64,000 nt of DNA from Nostoc sp. 106C (GTDB lineage Bacteria; Cyanobacteriota; Cyanobacteriia; Cyanobacteriales; Nostocaceae): positions 1 to 64,000 of the forward strand of contig NZ_MTAW01000201.1 in assembly GCF_002154725.1 (NCBI RefSeq), given 5' to 3'. A model generated the notes under the pieces. It was not told the DNA's origin. It was given only the letters and a program-made list of their open reading frames with translations, and ran no database searches. This document shows positions 41,080-49,829 of this stretch, piece by piece (the stretch's first letter is position 1; each line of letters starts with the position of its first letter). A program made the position numbers and the translations under genes.

Positions 41080-43149
41080 ATGCATAAGGATAAGCTTTTA
41101 CACAATATAACTAAACCACCAGTTGCCGAGAAACAGCCACAGGTTTTGGAGTTACACGGCGATCGCCGCATTGACAACTACTTTTGGCTACGCGATATTG
41201 ATAACCCTCAAGTTCTTGCCTATCTAGAAGCAGAAAATTCTTATACAGCAGCGATAATGGCACATACCCAAGCGCTGCAAATAACACTCTATAATGAAAT
41301 GCTGGCACGGATTAAAGAAACTGACTTATCGGTGCCATACCGCAAAGACGACTACTACTATTATGTACGTACCGAAGAAGGCAAAGATTATCCTATTTAT
41401 TGTCGCAAAAAAGGTAGCTTAGAAGCACCGGAAGAAGTCCTTTTGGATGAAAATGAACTAGCAAAGGGACACGAATTTTTCAGCTTAGGCGTGTTTGATA
41501 TTAGCCCCAATCATCAAATCTTAGCTTACTCAGTTGATACTAGTGGTTCTGAGCAATACACGCTTTTCTTCTTAGACTTAACTACATTTGAACTATCGGC
41601 TGAAACTATCCCTGATACCTATTTCTCTCTGGCTTGGGCTAACGATAACAAAACAATATTTTATACCAAAATTGATGATGCTAATCGTCCTTATCAGCTA
41701 TTTCGCCATACTTTAGGTACTGCTGTTGATAACGATATTTTAATTTATGAAGAACTGGATGATATTTACCATTTATATGTTGAGAAAACCCGCAGTGAAC
41801 AATATCTTCTGATGCTTTTAAAAAGCAGCATTACAACAGAAGTTCATTATTTAGATGCAAATTATCCTGAAAAAGATTGGAATTTAATTCATCCACGTAC
41901 TACAGGAATGGAGTACGATGTCGATCATCACAGCGATTACTTTTACATTGTTACCAATGATGAGGCGACCAACTTTAAACTGGTAAAAACCTTGGTAGCT
42001 TCCCCAAGTAAAGAAAATTGGCAGACTATAATTCCCCATCAGGAAGATGTGCTGCTATCAGGAATTAGTCTTTTTGCCAATCATTTAGTAATTTATGAAA
42101 GAAAAGGGGGGTTAGAAACTGCCAGAGTAAAAAACCTATCAACAGGTGAGGAAAGTAATATCAATTTTCCAGAGCCTACCTATGAATTTTACGAAGGCAA
42201 TAACCCAGAGTTTAATACTACCATCCTGCGTTTCCATTACACCTCTTTTATTACTCCGCCATCAGTTTTCGATTACAACATGGAAACACACCAGCGCGAG
42301 TTAAAAAAAGAAACAGAAGTGCTTGGCGGCTATGACAGAACACAGTATCAAAGCGAGTGGTTGATGGCTACCGCTGAAGATGGTACACAAATTCCCATAT
42401 CGATTGTGTACAAACAGGGTATGCAAAAAAATGGACAAAATCCCTTGTTACTTACAGGATACGGTGCTTATGGTGCTTCTTACCCAGCAACATTTTCATC
42501 AAATCGCCTCACATTGCTAGATAGAGGAGTAGTGTTTGCCATTGCCCATATTCGTGGTGGAGAAGAAATGGGGCGTAAATGGTATGAAAATGGCAAATTT
42601 TTGCAGAAAAAGAATACCTTTACAGATTTTATCGCCTGTGCTGAATATTTAATAGATGAAAATTGGACAACGAGCGATCGCCTAATTATTACAGGCGGTA
42701 GTGCAGGCGGCTTATTGATGGGAGCAGTAATTAATCTGCGTCCCGAACTATTCAAAGCAGTAGTTGCTCATGTCCCCTTTGTAGATGTAGTAACTACTAT
42801 CTTGGATACTTCATTGCCTCTGTCTGCAATGGAATGGGAAGAATGGGGTAATCCCAACGATCCAGTTTATTACGAGTACATGAAATCCTACTCGCCCTAT
42901 GATAACGTTGAGGCGAAAAATTACCCAGATATGTTAATCACTGCTGGCTTAAATGATTCTCGCGTCAAATATTGGGAACCAGCTAAATGGACAGCTAAAC
43001 TTAGAGAAATCAAAACAGATCGCAACATTCTCCTGTTGAAAACTAATATGGGTGCAGGACATAGCGGTGCATCTGGACGTTATGAAAGCTTGCGAGAACT
43101 GGCTTTTGAATATGCTTTTATTCTGGATAGATTAGGTTTGTCAGAGTGA
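41080..43149 (+). CDS. Prolyl oligopeptidase / oligopeptidase B
   Basis: The 689-residue S9 peptidase has an N-terminal part (HGDRRIDNYFWLRDIDNPQVLAYLEAEN), a beta-propeller (about 75-400) and an alpha/beta-hydrolase domain. The catalytic Ser is in ITGGSAGGLLMGAV, the Asp in AGLNDSRVKYWEPAKW and the His in NMGAGHSGASGRY. The block YGAYGASYPATFSSNRLTLLDRGVVFAIAHIRGGEEMGRKWYE is nearer to oligopeptidase B (cleaves after Arg or Lys) than to prolyl oligopeptidase. There is no signal peptide, so it is likely cytoplasmic. ATG 41080 (MHKDK) is taken; the frame extends to 41068. Confidence 0.93.
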   Translation: MHKDKLLHNITKPPVAEKQPQVLELHGDRRIDNYFWLRDIDNPQVLAYLEAENSYTAAIMAHTQALQITLYNEMLARIKETDLSVPYRKDDYYYYVRTEEGKDYPIYCRKKGSLEAPEEVLLDENELAKGHEFFSLGVFDISPNHQILAYSVDTSGSEQYTLFFLDLTTFELSAETIPDTYFSLAWANDNKTIFYTKIDDANRPYQLFRHTLGTAVDNDILIYEELDDIYHLYVEKTRSEQYLLMLLKSSITTEVHYLDANYPEKDWNLIHPRTTGMEYDVDHHSDYFYIVTNDEATNFKLVKTLVASPSKENWQTIIPHQEDVLLSGISLFANHLVIYERKGGLETARVKNLSTGEESNINFPEPTYEFYEGNNPEFNTTILRFHYTSFITPPSVFDYNMETHQRELKKETEVLGGYDRTQYQSEWLMATAEDGTQIPISIVYKQGMQKNGQNPLLLTGYGAYGASYPATFSSNRLTLLDRGVVFAIAHIRGGEEMGRKWYENGKFLQKKNTFTDFIACAEYLIDENWTTSDRLIITGGSAGGLLMGAVINLRPELFKAVVAHVPFVDVVTTILDTSLPLSAMEWEEWGNPNDPVYYEYMKSYSPYDNVEAKNYPDMLITAGLNDSRVKYWEPAKWTAKLREIKTDRNILLLKTNMGAGHSGASGRYESLRELAFEYAFILDRLGLSE

Positions 43150-43181
43150 AATGCTACTTAATGGACGGAGGTAAAAGCGTG

Positions 43182-43463
43182 ATGTCTCAGCAGTATTCGA
43201 TAGATCAGGTTCCCAGGAACCTAGACAAAATTTTTCAGAAAGTTGAACAAGGCGAATCAGTGCAAATTACTCGAAAAGGAGAGCAAGTGGCTGTTATCGT
43301 GTCTGCGGCTGAATACGAACGTTTAATCCGTAGAAAACCAGGTTTTTGGGAATCTATGGAGCAATTCCGTGAAGAAATGATTGAAGAAGGAACCGAAATT
43401 AACCCCGATGAAGTTTGGCATGATGTGCGCGACAATTCTCCCGGACGTCAGGTAATCTTGTGA
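43182..43463 (+). CDS. Phd/YefM-type antitoxin
   Basis: The 93-residue protein has the Phd fold start: SIDQVPRNLDKIFQKVEQGESVQITRKGEQVAVIVSAAEYERL, a DNA-binding beta-helix unit. An acidic tail follows (EMIEEGTEINPDEVWHDVRD). GGAGG at 43165-43169 supports a start at GTG 43179 or ATG 43182 rather than the GTG at 43146 that overlaps the peptidase gene. The toxin gene overlaps its last four bases (GTGA). Confidence 0.88.
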   Translation: MSQQYSIDQVPRNLDKIFQKVEQGESVQITRKGEQVAVIVSAAEYERLIRRKPGFWESMEQFREEMIEEGTEINPDEVWHDVRDNSPGRQVIL

Positions 43464-43879
43464 GTCGCTTTTTACTTGATACTAACGTTATCTCTGAACC
43501 GTTAAGACCGCAACCGAATCCAGCTGTTATCCAGAAATTACAACAGTATGAGGAGGAAATTGTCATTGCATCCGTTACCTGGCACGAACTGTTGTTTGGT
43601 TGCTATCGTCTACCTGCTTCTAAAAGGAGAGAGAGAATTGAGCGGTATTTCAAGGAAATAGTCCAGCCAAATATTCCCATCCTAGCCTATGATGATATGG
43701 CAGCTGAATGGTTTGCTTTGGAAAGAGCGCGACTAGTGAGGATAGGAAAAACTCCTGCATATTCAGATGGACAGATTGCGGCGATCGCAAAGGTAAATAG
43801 TCTAACTTTAGTGACTAATAATGTGTCGGACTTTGCCGATTTTCAACAACTTCCAATGGATAACTGGTTTGTTTATTAA
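43460..43879 (+). CDS. PIN-domain toxin (VapC type)
   Basis: The 139-residue protein has all PIN acidic sites: Asp in FLLDTNVISEPLRP, Glu in SVTWHELLFGC, Asp in TPAYSDGQIAAIA and the end block TLVTNNVSDFADFQQLPMDNW. Its GTG start overlaps the antitoxin stop, so the two are coupled. The pair is unrelated in sequence to the PIN pair at 37205-37830 except for the PIN fold itself. It is a likely RNase toxin of a type II system. Confidence 0.92.
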   Translation: MSRFLLDTNVISEPLRPQPNPAVIQKLQQYEEEIVIASVTWHELLFGCYRLPASKRRERIERYFKEIVQPNIPILAYDDMAAEWFALERARLVRIGKTPAYSDGQIAAIAKVNSLTLVTNNVSDFADFQQLPMDNWFVY

Positions 43880-43917
43880 AATTTCCTCTGCCATCAGTAC
43901 GATGCAGAATACAAAAT

Positions 43918-45252
43918 CTAACTTTTATTACTATCCCAAATTAAATCTAAACGTTCTTGCGCTATTTTCAGAGCATTTTCAGCAGTAGATTTACCCATTA
44001 ATGTAGACTCAATTGCTCTACCAAGACTATCTGATAAACGGCTATAGCCAGCAATAGTCGGTCGCGCATTAGCTACAGACATTTGTTCTACAAACACTTT
44101 TAACCAAGGTTTTTGGCTAAGATATTGCTGATAAGCTTCACTTTGAGCAGATTTGATATTCACAGGTAAAAAACCTGTGCCAATACTCCATTCTGTTTGG
44201 AATTCTTCACTTAAAACATATTCTAAAAACTTCAGTGCCGCTTTTTCTCTTTCTGCTGTGGTTTTCATCACATAAAGATTTCCGCCTCCTATTACCGTAG
44301 CTTGACCTACATTTGCAGGTATGGGAAAAACTCCATAATCAACGTCAGATTTTGTAATGTAAGTCCAAGGTCCTGTAATTTGCATCGCCACACGACCCGC
44401 AATAAATGCATCTTCTTCATAACCCCGTTCTGGGGGAGAAAGGGTTGCTGAACCATCTTTCATTAGGTCTTGCCAAAATTTTAAGGCGGTAATAGCTCCA
44501 GGATTTGTTAAATTCGGGTGATTATTTGTTACTACTTCTCCCCCAGCACTCAATAAAAAGGGAAACCAACTAAAAACCGTCCACTCTCCCTTTCCTAAAG
44601 GTAACAACATACCGTACTGTTCCGGTCGCTTGTCACCGTTGCGGTCTATAGTCAATTTTTTCGCAACTCGCCGTAATTCTTCCCAGGTTTTGGGCATTTC
44701 TGTGATTCCAGCAGCTTTAAAAAGCTTAGGTCGGTAAAAAATGCCGATATTGCTGGTGTAAAGCGGGACTGACCACAAGTGACCGTCTAATTTTAATTCA
44801 TTAAGTGAGTTAGGAACGACTTCCGACTTAATTGGCAATTTTTCTAACCAATCATCCAATGGTCGAACTGCGCCTAATTCTACAAACTGACCTGTAATCT
44901 GAGGATAGAATGACAAAATATCTGGAGGGGAATTGCCAATAACTGCTGTTAGTATCTTCGGCAATTGTTGGTCTAGTTCACCCGCAAATATAGATTCTAC
45001 TTGAATATCAGTATGAGCCTGATTAAATTTATCTACCAGCTTCTGAAATACATCTCGATTCGTTGGTGGATTGATTCCTTGCCATAGTGTAAGATGAATT
45101 ACTCCATTCTTTTGATGTACTGAACTTTGACAACTAGATAACAGAACTAAACATAAACTAAGAGAAATTGCTAAAGGTAGAAGATGCCTAATATAACTGA
45201 CAAACTGGCGAAATAAATTCTGAATTAGAGACGGGAAAAGGTGATTTTTCAT
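43918..45252 (-). CDS. Sugar ABC transporter substrate-binding lipoprotein
   Basis: The 444-residue family 1 solute-binding protein has a hydrophobic N-terminal segment ending in the lipobox LLSSC, so it should be a lipoprotein facing the periplasm. Conserved CUT1-type blocks are LTLWQGINPPTNRDVFQKLVDKFNQ, PDILSFYPQ, YTSNIGIFYRPKLFKAAGI, MPKTWEELRRVAKKL and RVAMQITGPW. It should capture a sugar or glycerol-phosphate for a permease such as that at 29086. No permease or ATPase adjoins it. The glycosyltransferase gene lies 18 bp upstream on the same strand. Confidence 0.9.
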   Translation of the reverse strand: MKNHLFPSLIQNLFRQFVSYIRHLLPLAISLSLCLVLLSSCQSSVHQKNGVIHLTLWQGINPPTNRDVFQKLVDKFNQAHTDIQVESIFAGELDQQLPKILTAVIGNSPPDILSFYPQITGQFVELGAVRPLDDWLEKLPIKSEVVPNSLNELKLDGHLWSVPLYTSNIGIFYRPKLFKAAGITEMPKTWEELRRVAKKLTIDRNGDKRPEQYGMLLPLGKGEWTVFSWFPFLLSAGGEVVTNNHPNLTNPGAITALKFWQDLMKDGSATLSPPERGYEEDAFIAGRVAMQITGPWTYITKSDVDYGVFPIPANVGQATVIGGGNLYVMKTTAEREKAALKFLEYVLSEEFQTEWSIGTGFLPVNIKSAQSEAYQQYLSQKPWLKVFVEQMSVANARPTIAGYSRLSDSLGRAIESTLMGKSTAENALKIAQERLDLIWDSNKS

Positions 45253-45270
45253 GCCAATTAGTTAGCTATA

Positions 45271-45924
45271 TCAGGAAATATGCTCTGAAAAAGTCTTGCT
45301 AACGCTAGTTTCTGCCCTGGTATAGAGATATGTTTGGGGTGTGACTATTTTTTGAATTCTAAAGGTTTTTTCTGCCCGTTCCCATAAATCTGTATCTTCT
45401 CCGTAAAGCATATGTTTGAATCCCTGTAAATCAAAAAATACATGCCTTTTGCCAAAAAAAGTTGGGCCTAATACACATTCTTGGATATTAATTTTTTCAC
45501 CAGGATTAAAATAATCTGCTACCCAAATATCTTCTTCAGTAGCAAAGCCACCTTGAATCAAATCAATTTCAGAATGAGCTTGCATATATTCCAGCCGCGA
45601 TTCTAGATGATTGGGTTTGTATGCATCATCACTGTCAAGAAATGTAATGTAATTGCCAAAAGACGCTTGAATTCCGGCATTTTTGGCATAGCATTGTTTT
45701 TTGTTGCGATGTTTTAAATAACGGATATTATTAAAATTTTCAATATATGAATCAATTATTTCAAAAGTATTATCCTGACTACCATCGTCAACTATAATTA
45801 ATTCCCAATCTTTAAAAGTTTGAGCAATCACACTATCAATAGCTTTATTTAAATGTTTAGCTCGGTTATAGGTGCAGATGACAATTGATATTTCAGGAAT
45901 TATGTCAAAAAAAATACTACTCAT
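45271..45924 (-). CDS. Family 2 glycosyltransferase
   Basis: The 217-residue GT-A enzyme has ISIVICTYNRAKHLNKAIDSVIAQTFKDWELIIVDDGSQD at the start. The metal-binding DxD appears as FLDSDDAY, with the Asp/Glu of YGEDTDLWERAEK near the acceptor site. It is short, with no membrane helix, so it probably modifies a soluble or lipid-linked acceptor in the cytoplasm. Donor and acceptor are not deducible. It lies directly upstream of the sugar-binding lipoprotein gene and may share its transcript. Confidence 0.9.
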   Translation of the reverse strand: MSSIFFDIIPEISIVICTYNRAKHLNKAIDSVIAQTFKDWELIIVDDGSQDNTFEIIDSYIENFNNIRYLKHRNKKQCYAKNAGIQASFGNYITFLDSDDAYKPNHLESRLEYMQAHSEIDLIQGGFATEEDIWVADYFNPGEKINIQECVLGPTFFGKRHVFFDLQGFKHMLYGEDTDLWERAEKTFRIQKIVTPQTYLYTRAETSVSKTFSEHIS

Positions 45925-45974
45925 GCTTATCCAAGATTAGAAAATTAAGGCTCTATTTAGGTTTAGTCAAAACT

Positions 45975-46086
45975 ATAGGACTCATATTTGATTTTTGAAA
46001 AAAACTCAGTACACTTTTATTCCTTCTTCACTGTTCCCTGTTCCCTCGCTACGCAAATAATTTCAGGAATCAAAACGGATTCCTAT
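45975..46086. repeat. 112-bp MITE-like element with ATAGGA ends
   Basis: The left end ATAGGACTCATATTTGATT (45975-45993) and the inverted right end (46068-46086, complement ATAGGAATCCGTTTTGATT) match in about 14 or 15 of 19 bases. The interior has two GTTCCCT words (a short heptamer repeat) and no ORF. The remaining intergenic sequence to 46284 is AT-rich without a clear feature. Confidence 0.5.
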
Positions 46087-46284
46087 ATTCAGTAATCAAC
46101 AAATGCAAACTGGGAATAATTTATCACAGTTACGTATAATTTACAGATGTCAATATACAGTGTTATTGTTGCAATTGGTTACAAAATATCGATTGTTCTA
46201 TTGCAGTTTGTAACTATTTTGTGCATCCTAAAGGCCTATTCCTTTAGACTGAATCTCAATTGAAAAATATTGGGATCAAGACAA

Positions 46285-46605
46285 ATGCATTCGGTAAACA
46301 TATTCTGTCATGAGTTTGTAGTTGCTGTTTCCTTTATTGCTTGTATCCTTGGTCTATTTTTACTTTGGGATGGCAAGCAGCAGAAAGATGATTTGGAAGA
46401 AACAGAGCAGATTCTGTTTAGAATGAGCTTTACTTACTGGCTAGTTTATTGTGTTGCTTTTAGCTTGGAAAAAATACTTTTACCAAGCTGGGAACCAATA
46501 GTAATGTCTTTAAAAATAACTACAGCGCTGTCATATTTTTTAACATTTTCTTGTATTCTCAGTTTGCCACTCCACAGATTTGCAGTACATCAGGTAGAAG
46601 AATAG
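46285..46605 (+). CDS. Small membrane protein, 106 aa
   Basis: The protein has three hydrophobic segments: VVAVSFIACILGLFLLW, FTYWLVYCVAFSLEKILL and TALSYFLTFSCILSLPL. An acidic linker (DGKQQKDDLEETEQ) separates the first from the second. ATG 46285 is preferred to the upstream TTG 46270. The family is not recognised. It converges on the DUF2103 gene. The pattern of codons and the strong membrane profile support a real gene. Confidence 0.6.
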   Translation: MHSVNIFCHEFVVAVSFIACILGLFLLWDGKQQKDDLEETEQILFRMSFTYWLVYCVAFSLEKILLPSWEPIVMSLKITTALSYFLTFSCILSLPLHRFAVHQVEE

Positions 46606-46653
46606 TTGAGAGTCAACAGTGCATAGTCGCTGGACTATGGACTATTGAAGTGA

Positions 46654-46947
46654 TTAACTTTTCATAGCGATCGCGATCGCTTCTAAGAGGCTATCTTGAT
46701 CTAAAGTCGTCAAAATAAATACCTCCTGCACTGTCTTCCCTTGTCGAGCGATGACTTTATAACCCCCCCGAATCGGTACAGACACACGCAGTTGCATTTT
46801 GGGAGCATGACTTTTAACTCGCCCAATTACGCCTGGGGTCACAGTTTGAATGCCATGCTGCTGACATAGACGTTCTAATATGGGGATGAGTCCACTAATG
46901 TGGGTTGAGTGGTTCCAGACTAATCTACCATCATTGGGTTTGCCCAT
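46654..46947 (-). CDS. DUF2103 family protein
   Basis: The 97-residue protein starts MGKPNDGRLVWNHSTHISGLIPILERLCQ and continues GIQTVTPGVIGRVKSHAPKMQLRVSVPIRGGYKVIARQGKTVQEVF. This matches DUF2103, predicted to bind metal or nucleic acid. A longer frame reaches back into clpS, but the ATG at 46947 is only two bases after the clpS stop and gives the family N-terminus. It forms an operon with clpS. The biochemical role is not known. Confidence 0.82.
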   Translation of the reverse strand: MGKPNDGRLVWNHSTHISGLIPILERLCQQHGIQTVTPGVIGRVKSHAPKMQLRVSVPIRGGYKVIARQGKTVQEVFILTTLDQDSLLEAIAIAMKS

Positions 46948-46949
46948 TT

Positions 46950-47255
46950 TTAAGCTGCCTCTAGAGGAGCCATTGTCAAACCCGCACGCCGTAGTTGTTG
47001 GTGATAAAGTTCTGCTGGTTCTTGCGGGCCTATCCAAACGATCGCTTGACCCTCAAAATGTATTTGGTGGGTCAGATCCCATGCGTTGTCGCTTGTCATC
47101 CCCGGAATATACTTCATTAGACAATCAGCCACGTGCTGAAATGTATTAAAATCATCGTTTAAAACGATCACTTTGTAATTTGGATATAGCTTGCGGGTAA
47201 CTTGATTAGACCGTTCAGGAGCTATAGTTGGTGATGTTGAGAGTCTGGTCACCAT
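46950..47255 (-). CDS. clpS: ATP-dependent Clp protease adaptor ClpS
   Basis: The 101-residue adaptor delivers N-degron substrates to ClpCP (ClpAP in proteobacteria). The core is YKVIVLNDDFNTFQHVADCLMKYIPGMTSDNAWDLTHQIHFEGQAIVWIGPQEPAELYHQQL. In it, the NDD-F-x-T-F-x-H loop and the downstream His in TSDNAWDLTHQIH shape the residue-binding pocket. The pocket residue usually Met is Cys (ADCLMKY), which may be within family variation in cyanobacteria. ATG 47255 (MVTRL) is taken. The N-terminal tail (SPTIAPERSNQVTRK) is of normal type. Confidence 0.92.
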   Translation of the reverse strand: MVTRLSTSPTIAPERSNQVTRKLYPNYKVIVLNDDFNTFQHVADCLMKYIPGMTSDNAWDLTHQIHFEGQAIVWIGPQEPAELYHQQLRRAGLTMAPLEAA

Positions 47256-48155
47256 AAAACAGTTAATCAACAGGATTTTATAACACTACACTACAAATAA
47301 CTAGTTTAGTCCATACTTCAGAGTCAAGAGTTAGACTTGGGATTTTATCTAATCTCTGATTTTATGTGCATGTGTGCGGCATTTAACACTAAGCCTACCT
47401 GGGTGGGCTAGATTTTTAGATTAAAGACATTTTTAAGAAAATTTACCCAGCTTTTACCACTTTTGCCAAAGGAACTGTTCAATTTTTGGACATAGCCAGT
47501 ATTTTGGCAAATTTGTATTATTTATTTGACCACAACAGCGAGGCAAATATACCCTCAGTTTAGTCAGCAGGCGCAATCTTATTTTGTTGTATTTTGATGG
47601 CAAATTGTAAGGACACAAAATATTCTGTCCTTACGTCTTTAATTTTCTTCAGTTCTGCCATTTTAAGTAGAACGGTGTAGAAAAACAAAACTATGTTTTG
47701 AAAAATCAAATAGGCTTAAACCCTCTTCCCTCCTGCCTTCTGCCTCCTGCCTCCTGCCTCATCCCAACGATAAATATTCACGCCGACCTACTTAGATGTT
47801 AAATGCTAAATCATAAAAAATTTTTTGGTAATTGTATTGAGCGAGGCATCTATCTTAATAATTTTTTAAATTGTCTGAAAATCGCTATAAATACTCTAGG
47901 CTGAAACAACTAAGCTGAGTTAGCTTACCGCGGAGTAAGAGCGCCAAAACCTGAGCTTAAACTCCTTTAAGCCGAAATAACTCAGATAATTCCATACAAA
48001 ATCAGCTTGCAGCGGAAATTTCTCCCACCAAGGTTTTTCTCATGATTTTTGCAATAAAATTTAGTGATTTTCCGCAATTGTCACCAGGACGATCGTGTAT
48101 ATCATTGTTTAATCTTTAACTAGACTGCGACATAGCCTGTATAGTATTTCTTCCT
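47256..48155. other. 900-bp intergenic region between clpS and a small ORF
   Basis: No protein gene is supported. Two details stand out. A 9-bp hairpin GTAAGGACA/TGTCCTTAC (47607-47615, 47626-47634) is followed by GTCTTTAATTTTC and could terminate a plus-strand RNA. Four tandem heptamers CTGCCTT/CTGCCTC lie at 47733-47760, a short tandem repeat of Nostoc type. The last 300 bp include related words (GCTGAAACAACTAAG, GCCGAAATAACTCAG) that might belong to a structured leader of the next small gene. Confidence 0.4.
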
Positions 48156-48335
48156 ATGGCTCCCAAACTTAAGAACGTTAAATTTCCACTTTGGCATTAT
48201 CTCAATCAGCCCTTGTTTAGTAGCCACACTAAATTAATATGGAATCCTCGTACTTTTGCTTCTATATGGCGAATTCAACTTTTAGAACGATGCTGGCATA
48301 GAGAATGTGATGCCAAGGGGCCTCAACAGCATTAA
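48156..48335 (+). CDS. Small basic protein, 59 aa
   Basis: An ATG at 48156 opens a 59-codon frame (MAPKLKNVKFPLWHYLNQPL...LERCWHRECDAKGPQQH). It is basic and rich in Trp and His, with no signal peptide. A strong rho-independent terminator starts 25 bases after its stop on the same strand (48361-48388), which supports transcription of this stretch. No clear ribosome binding site is seen. The family is not recognised. Two Cys and several His near the C-terminus (RCWHRECD) could bind a metal. Confidence 0.55.
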   Translation: MAPKLKNVKFPLWHYLNQPLFSSHTKLIWNPRTFASIWRIQLLERCWHRECDAKGPQQH

Positions 48336-48358
48336 ATGTTTATTATTAAGGGTGCAAA

Positions 48359-49654
48359 TTAAGCCTCGTCTAAAGTACGAGGCTTTTTACCGTCTAGTAA
48401 AGCACTGACTGTCATATCTCCCATAACATTGAGCGCAGTACGGCAGCGATCCAAAAACCAATCTACAGTTACCAACAAAGCTATATACTGCGTTGGCAAG
48501 CCAACCGAAGTAAACACCAAGGTCATCGTTACCAATCCCGCATTCGGAATACCAGCTGCGCCTACGGATGCAAAAATAGATGTGAGGATGACGATTAACT
48601 GCTGTCCTAAACTTAGATGTTGCCCTAGTACTTGGGAAATATACAATGCAGACATTGCCTCATACAGGGCAGTACCATCATTATTAAAGTTTGCGCCGAC
48701 TAATGCCCCTAAAGAAGCTGAAGATTCCCTTAAACCTATTTTTGTTTGCAAAACTTCAAAGGTAATCGGCATTGTCACCGTTGAGGAAGAAGTCGAAAAA
48801 GCTGTAATAAAAGCATCGGAACCACCAACGAGGAATCTTAATGGACTTACCCAAGAACCTATTTTTACCCTAGTGAGATAGTAACAAGCTTGTAACGTCA
48901 GAGCGACCAGTACTGCCACGATAAAGGCCCCCAAAGATTGGAAGGGAGCAAAACCTTTTTCAGCCACAGTTTTAGCGACAATTCCAAAGACAGCTAAGGG
49001 GACTAAGGCAATTACCCAGTTGAGGATGCGAATTACCGCCTCAAATAAAATCCCAATTACATCTTCTATTGGTTGGTATCCTGTTTTGCCTTGAGCAATT
49101 TGTTCTGATTTTAATGCCCGCAGCACAATCCCAAAGGAAAGGGCAATAACGATCAGTTGGATAACATTATTATCGACTAACGGCTTGAGGATGGCATCGG
49201 GTACAGCATCTTTGACTAAACCCCAAGGGTCGACACTTTGAGCAGGTATTTCCGTACCTGTTGGGGTCACTGCTAAACTTCCCCAACTACCTGGACGCAA
49301 GACGTTGGCTACAAGCAAACCTATGAGAATAGCGGCGGTAGTGTTTGTTAATAGTAATACTGCTAGCCGCCTACCAGCTGTACCAGGGATATTGGTAGTC
49401 ATGAAGGTATGCAGCACTGCTACCAAAATTAGCGGCGTAGCTAGGGCACGGAGAGCCTTTAGTACTAATTCCGCGGGAATGGCTAAGTTGGTAATAAATG
49501 TGGCATTGTCTGGGCTAGGATTTCCTGCACCGAGAACGATTCCTAAACTGACAGCAAGCACTAAGGCGATAACAATTTGTAATGTCAGAGGAATACGCAG
49601 CCACCAAGGACGGGTTTTGGCTTCAAGCGAAGTAATGCTCTCTGGTTCACTCAT
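48359..49654 (-). CDS. Dicarboxylate/amino acid:cation symporter (DAACS)
   Basis: The 431-residue transporter has eight transmembrane helices and two re-entrant hairpins. HP1 shows the serine-rich AFSTSSSTVTMPITFE, TM7 carries the substrate motif as GANFNNDGTALYEAMSALYISQ, HP2 is SVGAAGIPNAGLV, and TM8 reads LVTVDWFLDRCRTALNVMGD. The last Asp/Arg/Asn cluster binds the acidic amino acid or dicarboxylate in GltPh-type proteins. It should import glutamate, aspartate or a C4 dicarboxylate with Na+ or H+. Length is normal. It is monocistronic and convergent with the 59-aa ORF. Confidence 0.95.
   Translation of the reverse strand: MSEPESITSLEAKTRPWWLRIPLTLQIVIALVLAVSLGIVLGAGNPSPDNATFITNLAIPAELVLKALRALATPLILVAVLHTFMTTNIPGTAGRRLAVLLLTNTTAAILIGLLVANVLRPGSWGSLAVTPTGTEIPAQSVDPWGLVKDAVPDAILKPLVDNNVIQLIVIALSFGIVLRALKSEQIAQGKTGYQPIEDVIGILFEAVIRILNWVIALVPLAVFGIVAKTVAEKGFAPFQSLGAFIVAVLVALTLQACYYLTRVKIGSWVSPLRFLVGGSDAFITAFSTSSSTVTMPITFEVLQTKIGLRESSASLGALVGANFNNDGTALYEAMSALYISQVLGQHLSLGQQLIVILTSIFASVGAAGIPNAGLVTMTLVFTSVGLPTQYIALLVTVDWFLDRCRTALNVMGDMTVSALLDGKKPRTLDEA
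48361..48388 (+). terminator. Rho-independent terminator overlapping a gene end
   Basis: AAGCCTCGT (48361-48369) pairs with ACGAGGCTT (48377-48385) over a 7-nt loop and runs into TTTTT on the plus strand. It ends the transcript of the 59-aa ORF. The stem lies inside the last codons of the minus-strand symporter gene. Read from that side the hairpin is followed by TTAATTT, so it may serve both convergent genes. Confidence 0.8.
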
Positions 49655-49829
49655 TGTTATATGTTGGGTAACTGGACTGCTGTAACTATTTAAACATCAC
49701 TTGCGGAAGTGAAATTTTCACAAACGCGTTAATCTAAGATCCCGTTGCTTTCTTTGCAGAATCTTGCTCAAAAGGGTATGTCACTAGTATGCCCCAAGAG
49801 CTATCGTTGGCTTGTGGTTGGAGATCGAT

